Source: Nocardiopsis gilva YIM 90087 (GTDB lineage Bacteria; Actinomycetota; Actinomycetes; Streptosporangiales; Streptosporangiaceae). From it: a stretch of 64,000 nt of DNA. Shown piece after piece: positions 44,410 through 54,018 of this stretch. The translations under genes and the position numbers were made by a program. The number at the start of each line of letters is the position of its first letter. The stretch's first letter is position 1. Location of the stretch: the NCBI RefSeq assembly GCF_002263495.1, contig NZ_CP022753.1, forward strand, positions 2,604,001 to 2,668,000. Direction: 5' to 3'. The notes under the pieces are model-generated. The model worked only from the letters and a program-made list of their open reading frames with translations, ran no database searches and was not told the origin of the DNA.

Positions 44410-45461
44410 CCGGCATCCTGCTCGCCTCGGCGCTCTCTCTCATCTTCTCAATGGCGCTCATGCCGATGGTGATCCGGATTCTGTTCCGGTTCAAGTTCGG
44501 CCAGGAGGTCCGCGACGACGGACCCGAGGGGCACAAGACCAAGCAGGGCACGCCCACCATGGGCGGCATCGTCATCATCCTCGGCGCGGTCATCGGCTAT
44601 TTCGGCTCCCACCTGGCGCTGATGACCCGGCCGACGGTGTCTGGTCTGCTGGTGATGTTCCTCTTCGTCGGTATGGGTGCCGTCGGCTTCCTCGACGACT
44701 TCATCAAGATCTACAAACGCCGAAGTCTGGGTCTGCGCAGCGGCGCGAAGATGCTCGGCCAGACCGTCGTGGGCGTCGGCTTCGCCGTGGGCGTCACCCA
44801 GTTCCCCAACGGCTACGGCTACACCCCCGCATCCCCGCAGCTCTCCTTCCTGCGCGACTTCGGGCCGCCGCTGATGATCGGCGTGTTCGTGATCTGGGCG
44901 CTGTTCCTCATCGTCGGCTTCTCCAACGCGGTGAACCTGACCGACGGACTCGACGGACTGGCCACCGGCGCCACGATCCTCTCCCTGGTCGCCTATGTCA
45001 TCATCGGCAACTGGCAGCTGCGGCAGAGCTGCACCCAGGCGCTCGAACCGAGCTGCTACCCGGTGCGCGACCCCCTCGACCTCGCGGTCGTCGCGGCGGC
45101 GGTGCTCGGCGGCTGCATCGGGTTCCTCTGGTACAACGCGCCGCCCGCCAAGATCTTCATGGGCGACACCGGCTCGCTGGCGCTGGGCGGCCTCATCGTC
45201 GGCCTGGCGATCACCACCCGCACCCAGCTGCTGCTGCTCATCATCGGCGGCCTGTTCGTGCTCATCACCCTGTCGGTGATGATCCAGATCACCTCGTTCC
45301 GGCTCACCGGAAAACGGGTGTTCCGCATGGCACCGCTTCAGCACCACTTCGAACTCAAGGGCTGGGCCGAGACCACCATCGTGATCCGGTTCTGGATCAT
45401 CCAGGGCCTGTTCGTCGGCGTCGGCATCGGCCTGTTCTACCTGGAATGGATGCCGAGATAA
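44406..45461 (+). CDS. mraY: Phospho-MurNAc-pentapeptide transferase MraY
   Basis: Polytopic membrane enzyme that moves phospho-MurNAc-pentapeptide to undecaprenyl phosphate, giving lipid I. 351 residues from GTG 44406, about ten membrane helices. The catalytic aspartates lie in VGFLDDFIKIYKRRSLGL (GFLDDFIKIYKRR) and in NAVNLTDGLDGLATG; the His-rich loop MAPLQHHFELKGWAET is near the C-terminus; EGHKTKQGTPTMGGIVI matches the N-terminal cytoplasmic motif. The start overlaps the murF stop. Confidence 0.97.
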   Translation: MTGILLASALSLIFSMALMPMVIRILFRFKFGQEVRDDGPEGHKTKQGTPTMGGIVIILGAVIGYFGSHLALMTRPTVSGLLVMFLFVGMGAVGFLDDFIKIYKRRSLGLRSGAKMLGQTVVGVGFAVGVTQFPNGYGYTPASPQLSFLRDFGPPLMIGVFVIWALFLIVGFSNAVNLTDGLDGLATGATILSLVAYVIIGNWQLRQSCTQALEPSCYPVRDPLDLAVVAAAVLGGCIGFLWYNAPPAKIFMGDTGSLALGGLIVGLAITTRTQLLLLIIGGLFVLITLSVMIQITSFRLTGKRVFRMAPLQHHFELKGWAETTIVIRFWIIQGLFVGVGIGLFYLEWMPR

Positions 45462-45463
45462 GC

Positions 45464-46906
45464 GTGAGCGAGACTCATACCGTGAGCGAGACCACCTCCT
45501 TCCCGACCCGGCTCAGCGGCCGCGCCGTGTGCGTGGCCGGGCTGGGGGTGTCCGGGCCGCCGGTGGCCCGTGTCCTGCTCGCCCACGGCGCGCGGGTGAC
45601 CGTCGTCGACGGCCGCGACGACGACGCCACCCGGCGCGTGGCCGCCGACCTGCGGGTGGAGGGCGCCGAGGTGGAGCTCGGCGCCGCCGATGTCCCGCCG
45701 CCGGGGACCGACCTCGTGGTCACCTCGCCCGGCTGGCGGCCCGACTCCCCGCTGCTGGTGGCCGCCGCCGAGGCGGGCATCGAGGTCATCGGCGACGTCG
45801 AACTGGCCTGGCGGCTCAAGCCCGCCGACCAGATCTGGCTGGCGGTGACCGGCACCAACGGCAAGACCACCACGGTGCGGATGCTGGAGGCGATGCTGCG
45901 CGCCGGCGGCCGTGACGCCATCGCGGTCGGCAACGTCGGCACCCCGGTCATCGAGGCCGCCCTGCCCGACGAGAAGGGCGCCTACCCCGGCATCCTCGCC
46001 GTCGAGCTGTCCAGCTTCCAGCTGCACTGGTCGTCCTCGCTGCGCCCGCACGCCGCCGTCGTCCTCAACGTGGCCCCCGACCACCTCGACTGGCACGGCG
46101 GCCTGGAGCCCTACGCCGAGGCCAAGGGGCGCATCCACGCGCCCGGCACGATCCGGGTGGCCAACACCGCCGACGAGTGGTCCCTGCGCCTGGCCCAGGC
46201 GGGCGACGCGACGACCCCCCTGATCGGCTTCGCCCTGGACACCCCGCGCCCCGGCGAACTGGGCGTGGTCGAGGACCTGCTGGTGGACCGGGCCTTCGTC
46301 GACGACCCGCTGCACAGCGCCGAGGAGCTCGCCACGCTGGGCGATGTCGTCCCGGCGGTCCCGCACAACGTCGCCAACGCCCTGGCCGCCGCCGCACTGG
46401 CCCGGTCCGTGGGCGTGGCCCCCGGGGCGGTGCGCGCCGGACTCGCGGCCTTCGCGCCGGAGCCCCACCGCATCGCGCACGTGGCCACCGTCGGGGGCGT
46501 CGACTACGTCGACGACTCCAAGGCCACCAACCCCCACGCGGCCGCGGCGTCCCTCGCCTCGTACGCGTCCGTCGTGTGGGTGGCGGGCGGCCTCCTCAAG
46601 GGCGCCGACGTCGATGCCCTCGTCCGCTCCGCCGCCCCTCGCCTCCGCGGCGCCGTACTGATCGGCCAGGACCGCGCCCGCCTCCGTGCCGCCCTGGAAA
46701 CCCACGCCCCGGACGTCCCGGTCGTCGACATCGCCGACACCGACGGCCGCAGCGCCATGGCCGAGGTGGTCAAGTCCGCCTCGGAGCTCGCCCGAGAGGG
46801 CGACACCGTGCTGCTGGCCCCCGCGGCGGCGTCCATGGACATGTACACCGACTACAACGCCCGCGGCGACGCCTTCACCGAGGTCGTACAGGGCCTCGAC
46901 GTGTAG
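45464..46906 (+). CDS. murD: UDP-MurNAc-L-Ala:D-Glu ligase MurD
   Basis: Adds D-glutamate to UDP-MurNAc-L-Ala. About 480 residues from GTG 45464, just past the mraY stop; ATG 45446 (inside mraY) and GTG 45482 are other options. Motifs: VCVAGLGVSGPPVARVLLAHG (N-terminal nucleotide-binding fold), SPGWRPDSPLL, ATP loop LAVTGTNGKTTTVRMLEAML, NVAPDHLDWHGG, and DDSKATNPHAAAASL, where the Lys is the usual DSKATN motif. The C-terminus has LLAPAAASMDMYTDYNARG. A 306-base gap follows before ftsW. Confidence 0.95.
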   Translation: MSETHTVSETTSFPTRLSGRAVCVAGLGVSGPPVARVLLAHGARVTVVDGRDDDATRRVAADLRVEGAEVELGAADVPPPGTDLVVTSPGWRPDSPLLVAAAEAGIEVIGDVELAWRLKPADQIWLAVTGTNGKTTTVRMLEAMLRAGGRDAIAVGNVGTPVIEAALPDEKGAYPGILAVELSSFQLHWSSSLRPHAAVVLNVAPDHLDWHGGLEPYAEAKGRIHAPGTIRVANTADEWSLRLAQAGDATTPLIGFALDTPRPGELGVVEDLLVDRAFVDDPLHSAEELATLGDVVPAVPHNVANALAAAALARSVGVAPGAVRAGLAAFAPEPHRIAHVATVGGVDYVDDSKATNPHAAAASLASYASVVWVAGGLLKGADVDALVRSAAPRLRGAVLIGQDRARLRAALETHAPDVPVVDIADTDGRSAMAEVVKSASELAREGDTVLLAPAAASMDMYTDYNARGDAFTEVVQGLDV

Positions 46907-47212
46907 GACGGCGCGGCGCCCTCGGTGCGGGCCTTCGGCGCTGCTTTTCGCCTCAGAGCACCGGAGGAGCGGACCGGGCCGACCCGGCAGCCCCGACACC
47001 CCACCGCCGCCACCGCGGTGATCACGGTGCGCGCCCCGATTCTGTCGGGGTGGTCGAGACAATGGCGGTGATCTCCGGCGGGTGTGGCGGGAACCACCGT
47101 GGGGCGGACTGGAAAACCGCCCAACACGCGCGAAATGTCCTACGGCTAGGGGCGTGCAGCCGCCAGACTTGGTCGACGCCGGGTGGTAGAGGGGCGAAGG
47201 CGGAGGTGACGT
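46907..47212 (+). other. Gap between murD and ftsW
   Basis: No convincing gene. It contains a small hairpin CCCCGA/TCGGGG at 47034-47050 and G/C-rich sequence. A long open frame runs through it into murG, but its translation is Arg/Gly/Pro-rich and looks non-coding. A promoter for ftsW is possible, though I cannot place one reliably. Confidence 0.4.
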
Positions 47213-48577
47213 ATGGCGGTGTCGACATCGGTTTCCTCCGCCGGTGGGGCGGACCGGCGGGGGAACGGCGCCATCGGGCGGGGACTGGCGCGGGTGCGGG
47301 AGCTTCCGCAGGTGGTGAACCGGCCGCTGACCTCCTACTACCTCATCTTCGGCAGCAGCGCGCTGCTGATCATGCTCGGTCTGGTCATGGTGTGGTCGTC
47401 GTCGATGGTCGACTCCTACACCGAGACCGGTTCGGCGCTCTCCCTGTTCCGCAAGCAGGTTGTGGCCGCCGCGATCGGGCTGCCGCTGCTGGTGGTGGCC
47501 TCCCAGCTGCCGACGAAGGTGCTGCGGGTCATCGGCTACCCGGCGATGATCATCTCGGTCGCGCTGCTGATCATCACCATGTTCAAAGGCGAGGAGTACG
47601 GCGCCGGAGCCATGCGGTGGCTGGAGGTCGGCGGAGTGACGATCCAGGCCTCGGAGCCCGCCAAGCTCGCGTTCGCGCTGTGGGGCGCCAATGTCCTGGC
47701 CCGCAAGGAGGAGCTGAAGCAGCTGGTCGACTGGCGTCAGCTGCTGATGCCGCTGCTGCCCGGATGTGGCGTGCTGGTACTCCTGGTTCTCATCGGAACC
47801 GACCTGGGCACCTCCTTTGTCCTGCTCACCATCTTCCTCTCGCTGCTGTGGGTGGTGGGCGCGCCCACGCGGCTGATCTGCGGCATGATCGGGCTGGTGG
47901 CCGCGCTGGGCGCGATCATGATCGCCGTCGAGCCGTTCCGCAAGGGCCGTCTGACCTCGTTCCTCAACCCCGAGGCCGATCCCACGGGGACCGGTTTCCA
48001 GCTGCTGCACGGGCTGTACGCCCTCGGGAGCGGTGGGGTGTTCGGCCGCGGCATCGGCGGCAGCTTCGAGAAGTGGGGGGTGCTGCCGCACCCCGAGAGC
48101 GACTTCATCTTCGCGATCATCGGCGAGGAGCTCGGGCTGATCGGGACGCTTCTCGTCGTCGGACTGTTCGGTGTCCTGGGCTACGCTGGTCTACGCGTCG
48201 CCTCTCGGGCGAAGGAGCCGTTCGCGCGGCTGGCCGCCACGTCGCTGACCGGCTGGATCGTGGTCCAGGCAATGGTCAACATCGGAACGGTCATCGGCCT
48301 CATGCCCATTACGGGCATTCCGCTTCCCCTGGTCTCCGCTGGGGGATCGTCGCTGATCCCGACCATGCTGGCGCTGGGGGTGCTGCTCGCGCTCGCGAAG
48401 AACGAGCCCGCCGCCCGCAGGGCCCTGGCCGCTCGCGGTCCGAGTCGGGCGCAAAGGGCTCTAAGCTGGCTTGGCCTGGACAATGCCGGGACCGGGAGAA
48501 AAACCGGGAGCGCGGCGCAGGCGAAGAACGGATCGCGTCCGACGCAGGTTCAAGCGAGGAGGAATCGGCGACGATGA
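47213..48577 (+). CDS. ftsW: Septal peptidoglycan polymerase FtsW (SEDS)
   Basis: SEDS-family glycosyltransferase that polymerises lipid II with FtsI. 454 residues from ATG 47213 (GGAGG 6 bases upstream), ten membrane helices. Conserved blocks: LGLVMVWSSSMV, GAMRWLEVGGVTIQASEPAKLAFALW (seen as RWLEVGGVTIQASEPAKLA), LVLIGTDLGTSFVLL, the catalytic-region segment GTGFQLLHGLYALGSGGVFGRG (as LLHGLYALGSGGVFGRG), LPHPESDFIFAIIGEELG and GIPLPLVSAGGSSLI. The cytoplasmic tail is basic. murG overlaps its stop by ATGA. Confidence 0.96.
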   Translation: MAVSTSVSSAGGADRRGNGAIGRGLARVRELPQVVNRPLTSYYLIFGSSALLIMLGLVMVWSSSMVDSYTETGSALSLFRKQVVAAAIGLPLLVVASQLPTKVLRVIGYPAMIISVALLIITMFKGEEYGAGAMRWLEVGGVTIQASEPAKLAFALWGANVLARKEELKQLVDWRQLLMPLLPGCGVLVLLVLIGTDLGTSFVLLTIFLSLLWVVGAPTRLICGMIGLVAALGAIMIAVEPFRKGRLTSFLNPEADPTGTGFQLLHGLYALGSGGVFGRGIGGSFEKWGVLPHPESDFIFAIIGEELGLIGTLLVVGLFGVLGYAGLRVASRAKEPFARLAATSLTGWIVVQAMVNIGTVIGLMPITGIPLPLVSAGGSSLIPTMLALGVLLALAKNEPAARRALAARGPSRAQRALSWLGLDNAGTGRKTGSAAQAKNGSRPTQVQARRNRRR

Positions 48578-49734
48578 GGGTAGCCCTCGCCGGAGGTGGA
48601 ACGGCCGGGCATATCGAGCCCGCGCTCTCCCTGGCCGATGCGCTGCGGCGTATCGACCCGAACGCCCAGATCGTGTGTCTGGGAACCGAGCGGGGACTGG
48701 AGACCCGCCTTGTGCCACTGCGGGGTTATGAGCTGGGTGAGATCCCGGCCGTGCCCCTGCCCCGCAAGCTCACCCCCAAGCTGCTGTCGGTCCCGGGCAA
48801 GCTCGCCGGCGCGGTCAGCGCCGCGTGCGAGCACCTCGACCGCATCCAGGCCGAGGTGCTGGTCGGTTTCGGCGGCTATGTCGCCACCCCCGGCTACCTG
48901 GCCGCCCGCCGGCGCCGGATCCCGATTGTCATCCACGAGGCCAACCCGCTGCCCGGGCTCGCCAACCGTCTCGGCGCGCGGATGACCCCGCACGTCTACA
49001 CCGGCCACCCGCACACCGAGATCCGCAACGGGCGCTACATCGGCATCCCGCTGCGCGAGCAGATCTCCCGGCTCGACCGCCTGAGCATGGGCGACAAGGC
49101 GCGGGCCTTCTTCGGGCTCCGCCCCGACCTGCCCACGCTGCTCATCTTCGGCGGCTCCCAGGGCGCCCAGGCCGTCAACCAGGCCGCCTTCGACTGCGCC
49201 GGGGCCTTCAGCGCCGCGGGCGTCCAGGTCCTGCACGTCGTCGGCCCGAAGAACGCCGAGGAGCCCAAGGACCTCACGCGCGACGGCGTCCCGTACGTCG
49301 CCGTGCCCTACGTCGACCGCATGGACATGGCCTACGCCGCCGCCGACATGGCCATGTGCCGGTCCGGCGCCATGACCTGCGCCGAACTCACCGCCGTGGG
49401 CCTGCCCGCCACGTTCGTCCCGCTGCCGATCGGCAACGGCGAGCAGCGTCTCAACGCCGAGCCGATCGTGGAGGCCGGGGGAGGCCTCATGGTCCCCAAC
49501 GCCGACCTCACCCCGCAGTGGATCCAGCAGAACCTGATCCCGCTGCTGACCGACACCGACCGGATCGTCTCCATGTCGGAGGCCGCCGCCAAGATGGGCC
49601 GCCGCGACGCCGACGAGGCACTGGCCCGCGAGGTCATGGCGATCGCCCGGGGCGGGTCCGTCCCTGAGACGCCGATCGACGACGACTTCGAGGACGAGAA
49701 CGGCTACGTCGACGACGGAAAGGACGCGCAATGA
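48574..49734 (+). CDS. murG: Lipid II synthase MurG
   Basis: Membrane-associated GlcNAc transferase turning lipid I into lipid II. 386 residues from ATG 48574, which overlaps the ftsW stop. Motifs: VALAGGGTAGHIEPALSLADAL (glycine loop GGGTAGHIEPALSLADAL), LVGFGGYVATPGYLAA, IVIHEANPLPGLANRL, IFGGSQGAQAVNQAAFD, and the UDP-GlcNAc site CRSGAMTCAELTAVGLPATFVP in part (RSGAMTCAELTAVGLPA). A longer in-frame extension back to 46177 is not coding. An acidic C-terminal tail (DDDFEDENGYVDDGKD) is added to the usual length. Confidence 0.96.
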   Translation: MRVALAGGGTAGHIEPALSLADALRRIDPNAQIVCLGTERGLETRLVPLRGYELGEIPAVPLPRKLTPKLLSVPGKLAGAVSAACEHLDRIQAEVLVGFGGYVATPGYLAARRRRIPIVIHEANPLPGLANRLGARMTPHVYTGHPHTEIRNGRYIGIPLREQISRLDRLSMGDKARAFFGLRPDLPTLLIFGGSQGAQAVNQAAFDCAGAFSAAGVQVLHVVGPKNAEEPKDLTRDGVPYVAVPYVDRMDMAYAAADMAMCRSGAMTCAELTAVGLPATFVPLPIGNGEQRLNAEPIVEAGGGLMVPNADLTPQWIQQNLIPLLTDTDRIVSMSEAAAKMGRRDADEALAREVMAIARGGSVPETPIDDDFEDENGYVDDGKDAQ

Positions 49735-51182
49735 GCCTGGTCTCCCCGACCGAGCCCGTCCCCGTCAGCGACCTGGGCCGCGTCCACTTCCTCGGCATGG
49801 GCGGCGTCGGGATGTCCGGGATCGCGCGCATCCTGCTGCAGCGCGGCGTCGAGGTGTCGGGCAGCGACGCCAAGGACAGCCCGCTGCTGCGCGAACTCGA
49901 GGAGCTCGGCGCCCGCGTGCACGTCGGCCACGCGGCCGACCAGCTGGGCGACGCCGACACCCTCGTCGTCTCCTCCGCCGTCCGCGATGACAACCCCGAG
50001 CTGCTCCGGGCGCGCGAGCGCGGAGTGCGGGTGCTGCCGCGCGCCGCGGCCCTGGGCGCGCTGCTCCTCGACCGCAGAGGGGTGGCCGTCTCCGGGACGC
50101 ACGGCAAGACCACCACGAGTTCGATGCTCACCGTCGTGCTCCAGGAGCTGGGCGCCGACCCCGGCTACGTGATCGGCGGCAAGCTCGTCACCACCGGCCT
50201 GGGCGCCGACGCCGGGGCCGGCGACATCATCGTCGCCGAGGCCGACGAGAGCGACGGCTCGTTCCTCATGCTGTCGCCCGAGATCGCCGTGGTCACCAAC
50301 GTCGAGGCCGACCACCTCGACAACTACGGCGGCCTGGACGAGATCCACGACAACTTCGCCGCCTTCGTCGACCGCGTGGGCTCCACCCTCGTCATCGGAA
50401 TCGACGACCCCGGCGCGCGCAAGGTCGCCGAGGTCGCCCGCGAGCGCGGCAAGCGGGTCCGCACCTACGGCGAAACCCCCGAGGCCGACTACCGCGTCTC
50501 GGAGATCTCCGCGCGCGGCTTCGCCACCGCCTTCACCCTCACCCCGGCCGATGCCGACCCGCTGGAGTGCACCATCTCCGCTCCGGGGCGGCACAACGTC
50601 CTCAACGCCGCGGCCGCGGTCGCCGTCGCCGACGAGCTCGGCCACGACCCGGAGGTCGCCGTCGAGGGACTCGCGTCCTTCACCGGCGCCGCCCGGCGCT
50701 TCGAGCCCAAGGGCGAGGCACGGGGCGCGGCGGTCTACGACAGCTACGCGCACCACCCCACCGAGATCGCCGCCGACCTGGAGGCCGCCCGCGCGGCGCT
50801 CGCCTCCCGCGAGACCGCGGAGGCGGCGGGCCCCGGCCGCGTGGTCGCGGTCTTCCAGCCGCACCTCTACAGCCGCACGCGGATCTTCGCGCAGGAGTTC
50901 GCCGAAGCCCTCACCATGGCCGACGAGGTCGTCGTGCTGGGCATCTACGCGGCGCGCGAGGAGCCCGAGCCCGGCGTCGACGCCCAGCTGATCACCGGCG
51001 GCATCGGCCACGACCGGGTGCACTACCGTCCGGACCGGGCCGAGGCCGTCTCCACGGCCGCCTTCCTGGCCCGGCCGGGCGACATCGTGCTGACCATGGG
51101 GGCCGGCGACGTCACCGAGCTGGGGCCGGAGATCGTGGCGGCGTTGGCGGACACGGCGGGCACAGGAGACGCGGCGGAGTAG
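49731..51182 (+). CDS. murC: UDP-MurNAc:L-Ala ligase MurC
   Basis: First amino-acid ligase of the stem peptide. 483 residues from ATG 49731, overlapping murG by ATGA. Motifs: VHFLGMGGVGMSGIARILLQ, VSGSDAKDSPLLREL, ATP loop AVSGTHGKTTTSSMLTVVL, EADESDGSFLML, NVEADHLDNYGG, and the C-terminal YDSYAHHPTEIAADL and FQPHLYSRTRIFAQEF. All key residues look present. Confidence 0.96.
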   Translation: MSLVSPTEPVPVSDLGRVHFLGMGGVGMSGIARILLQRGVEVSGSDAKDSPLLRELEELGARVHVGHAADQLGDADTLVVSSAVRDDNPELLRARERGVRVLPRAAALGALLLDRRGVAVSGTHGKTTTSSMLTVVLQELGADPGYVIGGKLVTTGLGADAGAGDIIVAEADESDGSFLMLSPEIAVVTNVEADHLDNYGGLDEIHDNFAAFVDRVGSTLVIGIDDPGARKVAEVARERGKRVRTYGETPEADYRVSEISARGFATAFTLTPADADPLECTISAPGRHNVLNAAAAVAVADELGHDPEVAVEGLASFTGAARRFEPKGEARGAAVYDSYAHHPTEIAADLEAARAALASRETAEAAGPGRVVAVFQPHLYSRTRIFAQEFAEALTMADEVVVLGIYAAREEPEPGVDAQLITGGIGHDRVHYRPDRAEAVSTAAFLARPGDIVLTMGAGDVTELGPEIVAALADTAGTGDAAE

Positions 51183-51227
51183 CCCGGACGCGCCGGAGGA
51201 CCACGGCTGGGAGGGGAGCGGTGGACA

Positions 51228-52055
51228 GTGGAGCGTCGTAAGGCGGAAGCGGCGGGGACGACCGGGAGACCCCGGAGCTCCGGGGGCCCGGGGAGGCCCG
51301 CGGGGCCGGTGGGGTCCGGCGGGCCTGGGAAGCCGGGGAGACCGGGTAGACCGGACCGACCGGACAGCCCCAGATCGTCCGATCCGTGGAAGGTCGCCTT
51401 CGTCACCCTCCTCATCGTCGCCCTGCTGGCCGTGGTGCTCTGGGTCTTGCTCGGATCGCGGCTGCTCGTGGTGCGCGACATCCGGGTGACCGGGGTCGAC
51501 CGGGTCTCCGACCAGGCGGTCGTCCAAGCCCTGGACGTGCCCACGGGTACCCCCCTGGCCCGGGTCGACACCGGGGCCGCCGCCGACCGGGCCGCCAAGT
51601 TGCGCCTGGTGGAGTCGGTCGAGGTGACCCGCGGGTGGCCGTCCACCCTGCGGGTCGAGGTCACCGAGCGCACCCCCCGGCTGGCCCTCAAGGTGGGCGA
51701 CGGCTACCGGCTGGTCGACCACGAGGGCGTGCGCATCGCCGACGTCGAGTCCCGACCCGACGCATTCCCGCTGGTCAGAATCAGAGGCGAGGTCAAGGAC
51801 AACTCTGGAATCGCGGCGGCGGCCGCGATCACCGAGAAGCTGCCCGACGGCGTCCTCTCCAAGGTCCGCACCATCGCGGCGGAAGACCCGAAGACACTGG
51901 TCCTGAAACTCGACGACGGCGCGACGGTCACGTGGGGGGACGACGAGCGCACCAAGGAGAAGGGCGAAGTGCTCGCCATACTGCTGCGCGAGCACCCGTC
52001 CAACGCCGACCGCAGCTACGACGTCAGCGCGCCCGATGTGGCCGTTGTGAAATAA
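51228..52055 (+). CDS. ftsQ: Cell division protein FtsQ (POTRA)
   Basis: Bitopic divisome protein linking FtsL/DivIC to the Z-ring complex. 275 residues from GTG 51228 (GGGAGGGGAG 9 bases upstream). A cytoplasmic lead of about 50 residues is made of Gly-Pro-Arg-Ser (GGPGRPAGPVGSGGPGKPGR), then comes the membrane helix VAFVTLLIVALLAVVLWVLL, the POTRA domain VVRDIRVTGVDRVSDQAVV with RVEVTERTPRLALKVGDGY, and the FtsQ beta domain to the end. Length and order are normal apart from the collagen-like lead. Confidence 0.93.
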   Translation: MERRKAEAAGTTGRPRSSGGPGRPAGPVGSGGPGKPGRPGRPDRPDSPRSSDPWKVAFVTLLIVALLAVVLWVLLGSRLLVVRDIRVTGVDRVSDQAVVQALDVPTGTPLARVDTGAAADRAAKLRLVESVEVTRGWPSTLRVEVTERTPRLALKVGDGYRLVDHEGVRIADVESRPDAFPLVRIRGEVKDNSGIAAAAAITEKLPDGVLSKVRTIAAEDPKTLVLKLDDGATVTWGDDERTKEKGEVLAILLREHPSNADRSYDVSAPDVAVVK

Positions 52056-52470
52056 GGGTCCGTACGTGCGTCCGGAACCGGTCGGAGAAGAACACGTCAT
52101 CGGACATTCCAGACGCGACGCGCCGGGTCTGCGCATCGCCTCATCATGCGACACGCCGTTAGGCTGAACTCGTGGTTAGTTGCCCCTCGGAAGGCCGCGG
52201 CCTACTGTCGGGAACCACTACCTTTGGTTGACATAAGTATGGACGTGAAGTGTTAGGGCGAATGGGGTTCGGACGAAGCCGATCCACCGGTTTCACCGGC
52301 CCCCGACCCCGCGGGATCCCGGCCGGTTGCCGACCGGTCCACGGGCTCCCGGAAGAAAGACTGTAGAACCGGACGACCGACCGCCCGGCCCAACCTGCGG
52401 GGAGCATGGAAGACCCCCGCAGCGGAGGGAACGGTGCGGTCGGCGGATGCGAGCGGAAAGGCCCCTCGTC
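52056..52470 (+). promoter_or_regulatory. ftsZ upstream region with promoter
   Basis: 415 bases without a gene. TTGACA (52228-52233), a 17-base spacer and TGTTAG (52251-52256) form the best principal sigma promoter, giving a leader of about 210 bases. A dedicated ftsZ promoter region downstream of ftsQ is usual in actinomycetes; more than one start may exist here. Confidence 0.55.
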
Positions 52471-53883
52471 GTGGCAGCACCGCAGAATTACCTCGCGGTC
52501 ATCAAAGTCGTCGGAATCGGCGGCGGCGGCGTCAATGCCGTCAACCGGATGATCGAAGAGGGACTCAAGGGCGTCGAGTTCATCGCCATCAACACCGACG
52601 CTCAGGCGCTGCTCATGAGCGATGCCGACGTCAAACTCGACGTCGGCCGCGAACTCACCCGCGGTCTGGGCGCGGGCGCCAACCCCGATGTGGGGCGCAA
52701 GGCGGCCGAGGACCACCGAGAGGAGATCGAGGAGGTCCTCAAGGGGGCCGACATGGTCTTCGTGACCGCCGGCGAAGGCGGCGGCACCGGAACCGGGGGC
52801 GCGCCCGTCGTGGCCGACATCGCCCGCTCGCTGGGCGCTCTGACCATAGGCGTCGTCACCCGCCCCTTCGGGTTCGAGGGCAAGCGCCGTGCCACCCAGG
52901 CCGAGTCCGGGATAGCGATGCTGCGCGAAGAGGTCGACACCCTCATCGTGATCCCCAACGACCGGCTGCTGTCCATCTCCGACCGCCAGGTCAGTGTGCT
53001 GGACGCGTTCAAGGCCGCCGACCAGGTGCTGCTCTCCGGTGTCCAGGGCATCACCGACCTCATCACCACGCCCGGCCTGATCAACCTCGACTTCGCCGAC
53101 GTGAAGTCGGTGATGTCCGGCGCGGGCTCGGCCCTCATGGGGATCGGCTCGGCCCGGGGCGACGACCGCGCCGTGGCCGCGGCCGAGATGGCGATCTCCT
53201 CCCCACTGCTGGAGGCCAGCATCGATGGTGCGCACGGCGTGCTGCTCTCCATCCAGGGCGGATCCGACCTCGGCCTCTTCGAGATCAACGAGGCGGCCCA
53301 GCTCGTCGCCAACTCCGCGGCCCCCGAGGCCAACATCATCTTCGGCGCGGTCATCGACGACGCGCTGGGCGACGAGGTCCGGGTCACCGTCATAGCGGCC
53401 GGATTCGACGAACCGCGCAGCGAGGCGCTCAACCCGCCGCGGGCCAGCGCCACGGCGGCCACCCCGCGCTCCGATCCGCCAGCCGACCCGGCTCCACCGA
53501 GAGCCCAGGTCCCCCCAGCTGCGGCCGAGCCCCGTCCGGAGCCCGCCCCCGAGCCGGAGCCCGAGCCCGTCCGCGAGGAGCGGCCCCGTCCGGAGACCGC
53601 CGCCCCCGCCCCCGTCGCGGCCCCGGAACCGGAGCCCGAGCCGGAGCCCGTCCGCGCCGAGGAGCCGCCCGAGCCCGAGCCCGCGGAGCCGGAGGACGAC
53701 GACGCCGACCGGAACGAGCAGCAGCAGCGGGCCCGCAATATCCGCGCGGTCAATGACAGCGGCTACGTCCGGGGGACCGGGACCGAGGGGTCGTACTCGC
53801 GCGGCGGGGAGCTTCCCACGCCGCGGCGCCGGGTCATCTTCGACGACCCGGACGACCTGGATGTCCCGGACTTCCTCAAATAA
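52471..53883 (+). CDS. ftsZ: Cell division tubulin FtsZ
   Basis: GTPase that polymerises into the Z-ring. 470 residues from GTG 52471 (GGAAAGG 10 bases upstream; the frame to 52327 is not conserved). GTP-binding: [20 protein letters not shown], tubulin signature [19 protein letters not shown]7 loop [14 protein letters not shown] long Pro/Glu-rich linker (about residues 320-430, with many EPEPEP units) is followed by the conserved C-terminal peptide [10 protein letters not shown] that binds SepF and FtsW. The linker is longer and more acidic than in E. coli, as is common in actinomycetes. Confidence 0.97.
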   Translation: MAAPQNYLAVIKVVGIGGGGVNAVNRMIEEGLKGVEFIAINTDAQALLMSDADVKLDVGRELTRGLGAGANPDVGRKAAEDHREEIEEVLKGADMVFVTAGEGGGTGTGGAPVVADIARSLGALTIGVVTRPFGFEGKRRATQAESGIAMLREEVDTLIVIPNDRLLSISDRQVSVLDAFKAADQVLLSGVQGITDLITTPGLINLDFADVKSVMSGAGSALMGIGSARGDDRAVAAAEMAISSPLLEASIDGAHGVLLSIQGGSDLGLFEINEAAQLVANSAAPEANIIFGAVIDDALGDEVRVTVIAAGFDEPRSEALNPPRASATAATPRSDPPADPAPPRAQVPPAAAEPRPEPAPEPEPEPVREERPRPETAAPAPVAAPEPEPEPEPVRAEEPPEPEPAEPEDDDADRNEQQQRARNIRAVNDSGYVRGTGTEGSYSRGGELPTPRRRVIFDDPDDLDVPDFLK

Positions 53884-53934
53884 CGGTCCGCGATCACCGA
53901 GGAATCGGCGGTCACGACAGGTAACGATACGTAC

Positions 53935-53974
53935 GGGTACCGGCGGCGGGGCTTCCCGCCGCCGGTACCCTTTT
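53935..53974 (+). terminator. Intrinsic terminator after ftsZ
   Basis: Perfect 16-bp stem (53935-53950 with 53955-53970), GCTT loop, then TTTT. Clear Rho-independent terminator closing the division part before pgeF. Confidence 0.92.
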
Positions 53975-54018
53975 GCACGTTCTCCCTCCTTCTCTCGTCT
54001 GTGAGGAACAGCCCGAAG

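Noticed and set aside
45437-48091. An 884-codon minus-strand frame across murD and ftsW
   Set aside because: Gly/Val/His/Gln-rich shadow of two conserved genes.
46177-49734. A 3.5-kb open frame on the plus strand through murD, ftsW and murG
   Set aside because: Only its last part (from 48574) is MurG. Upstream it reads Arg/Gly/Pro-rich out-of-frame sequence across murD and ftsW, an effect of high G+C.
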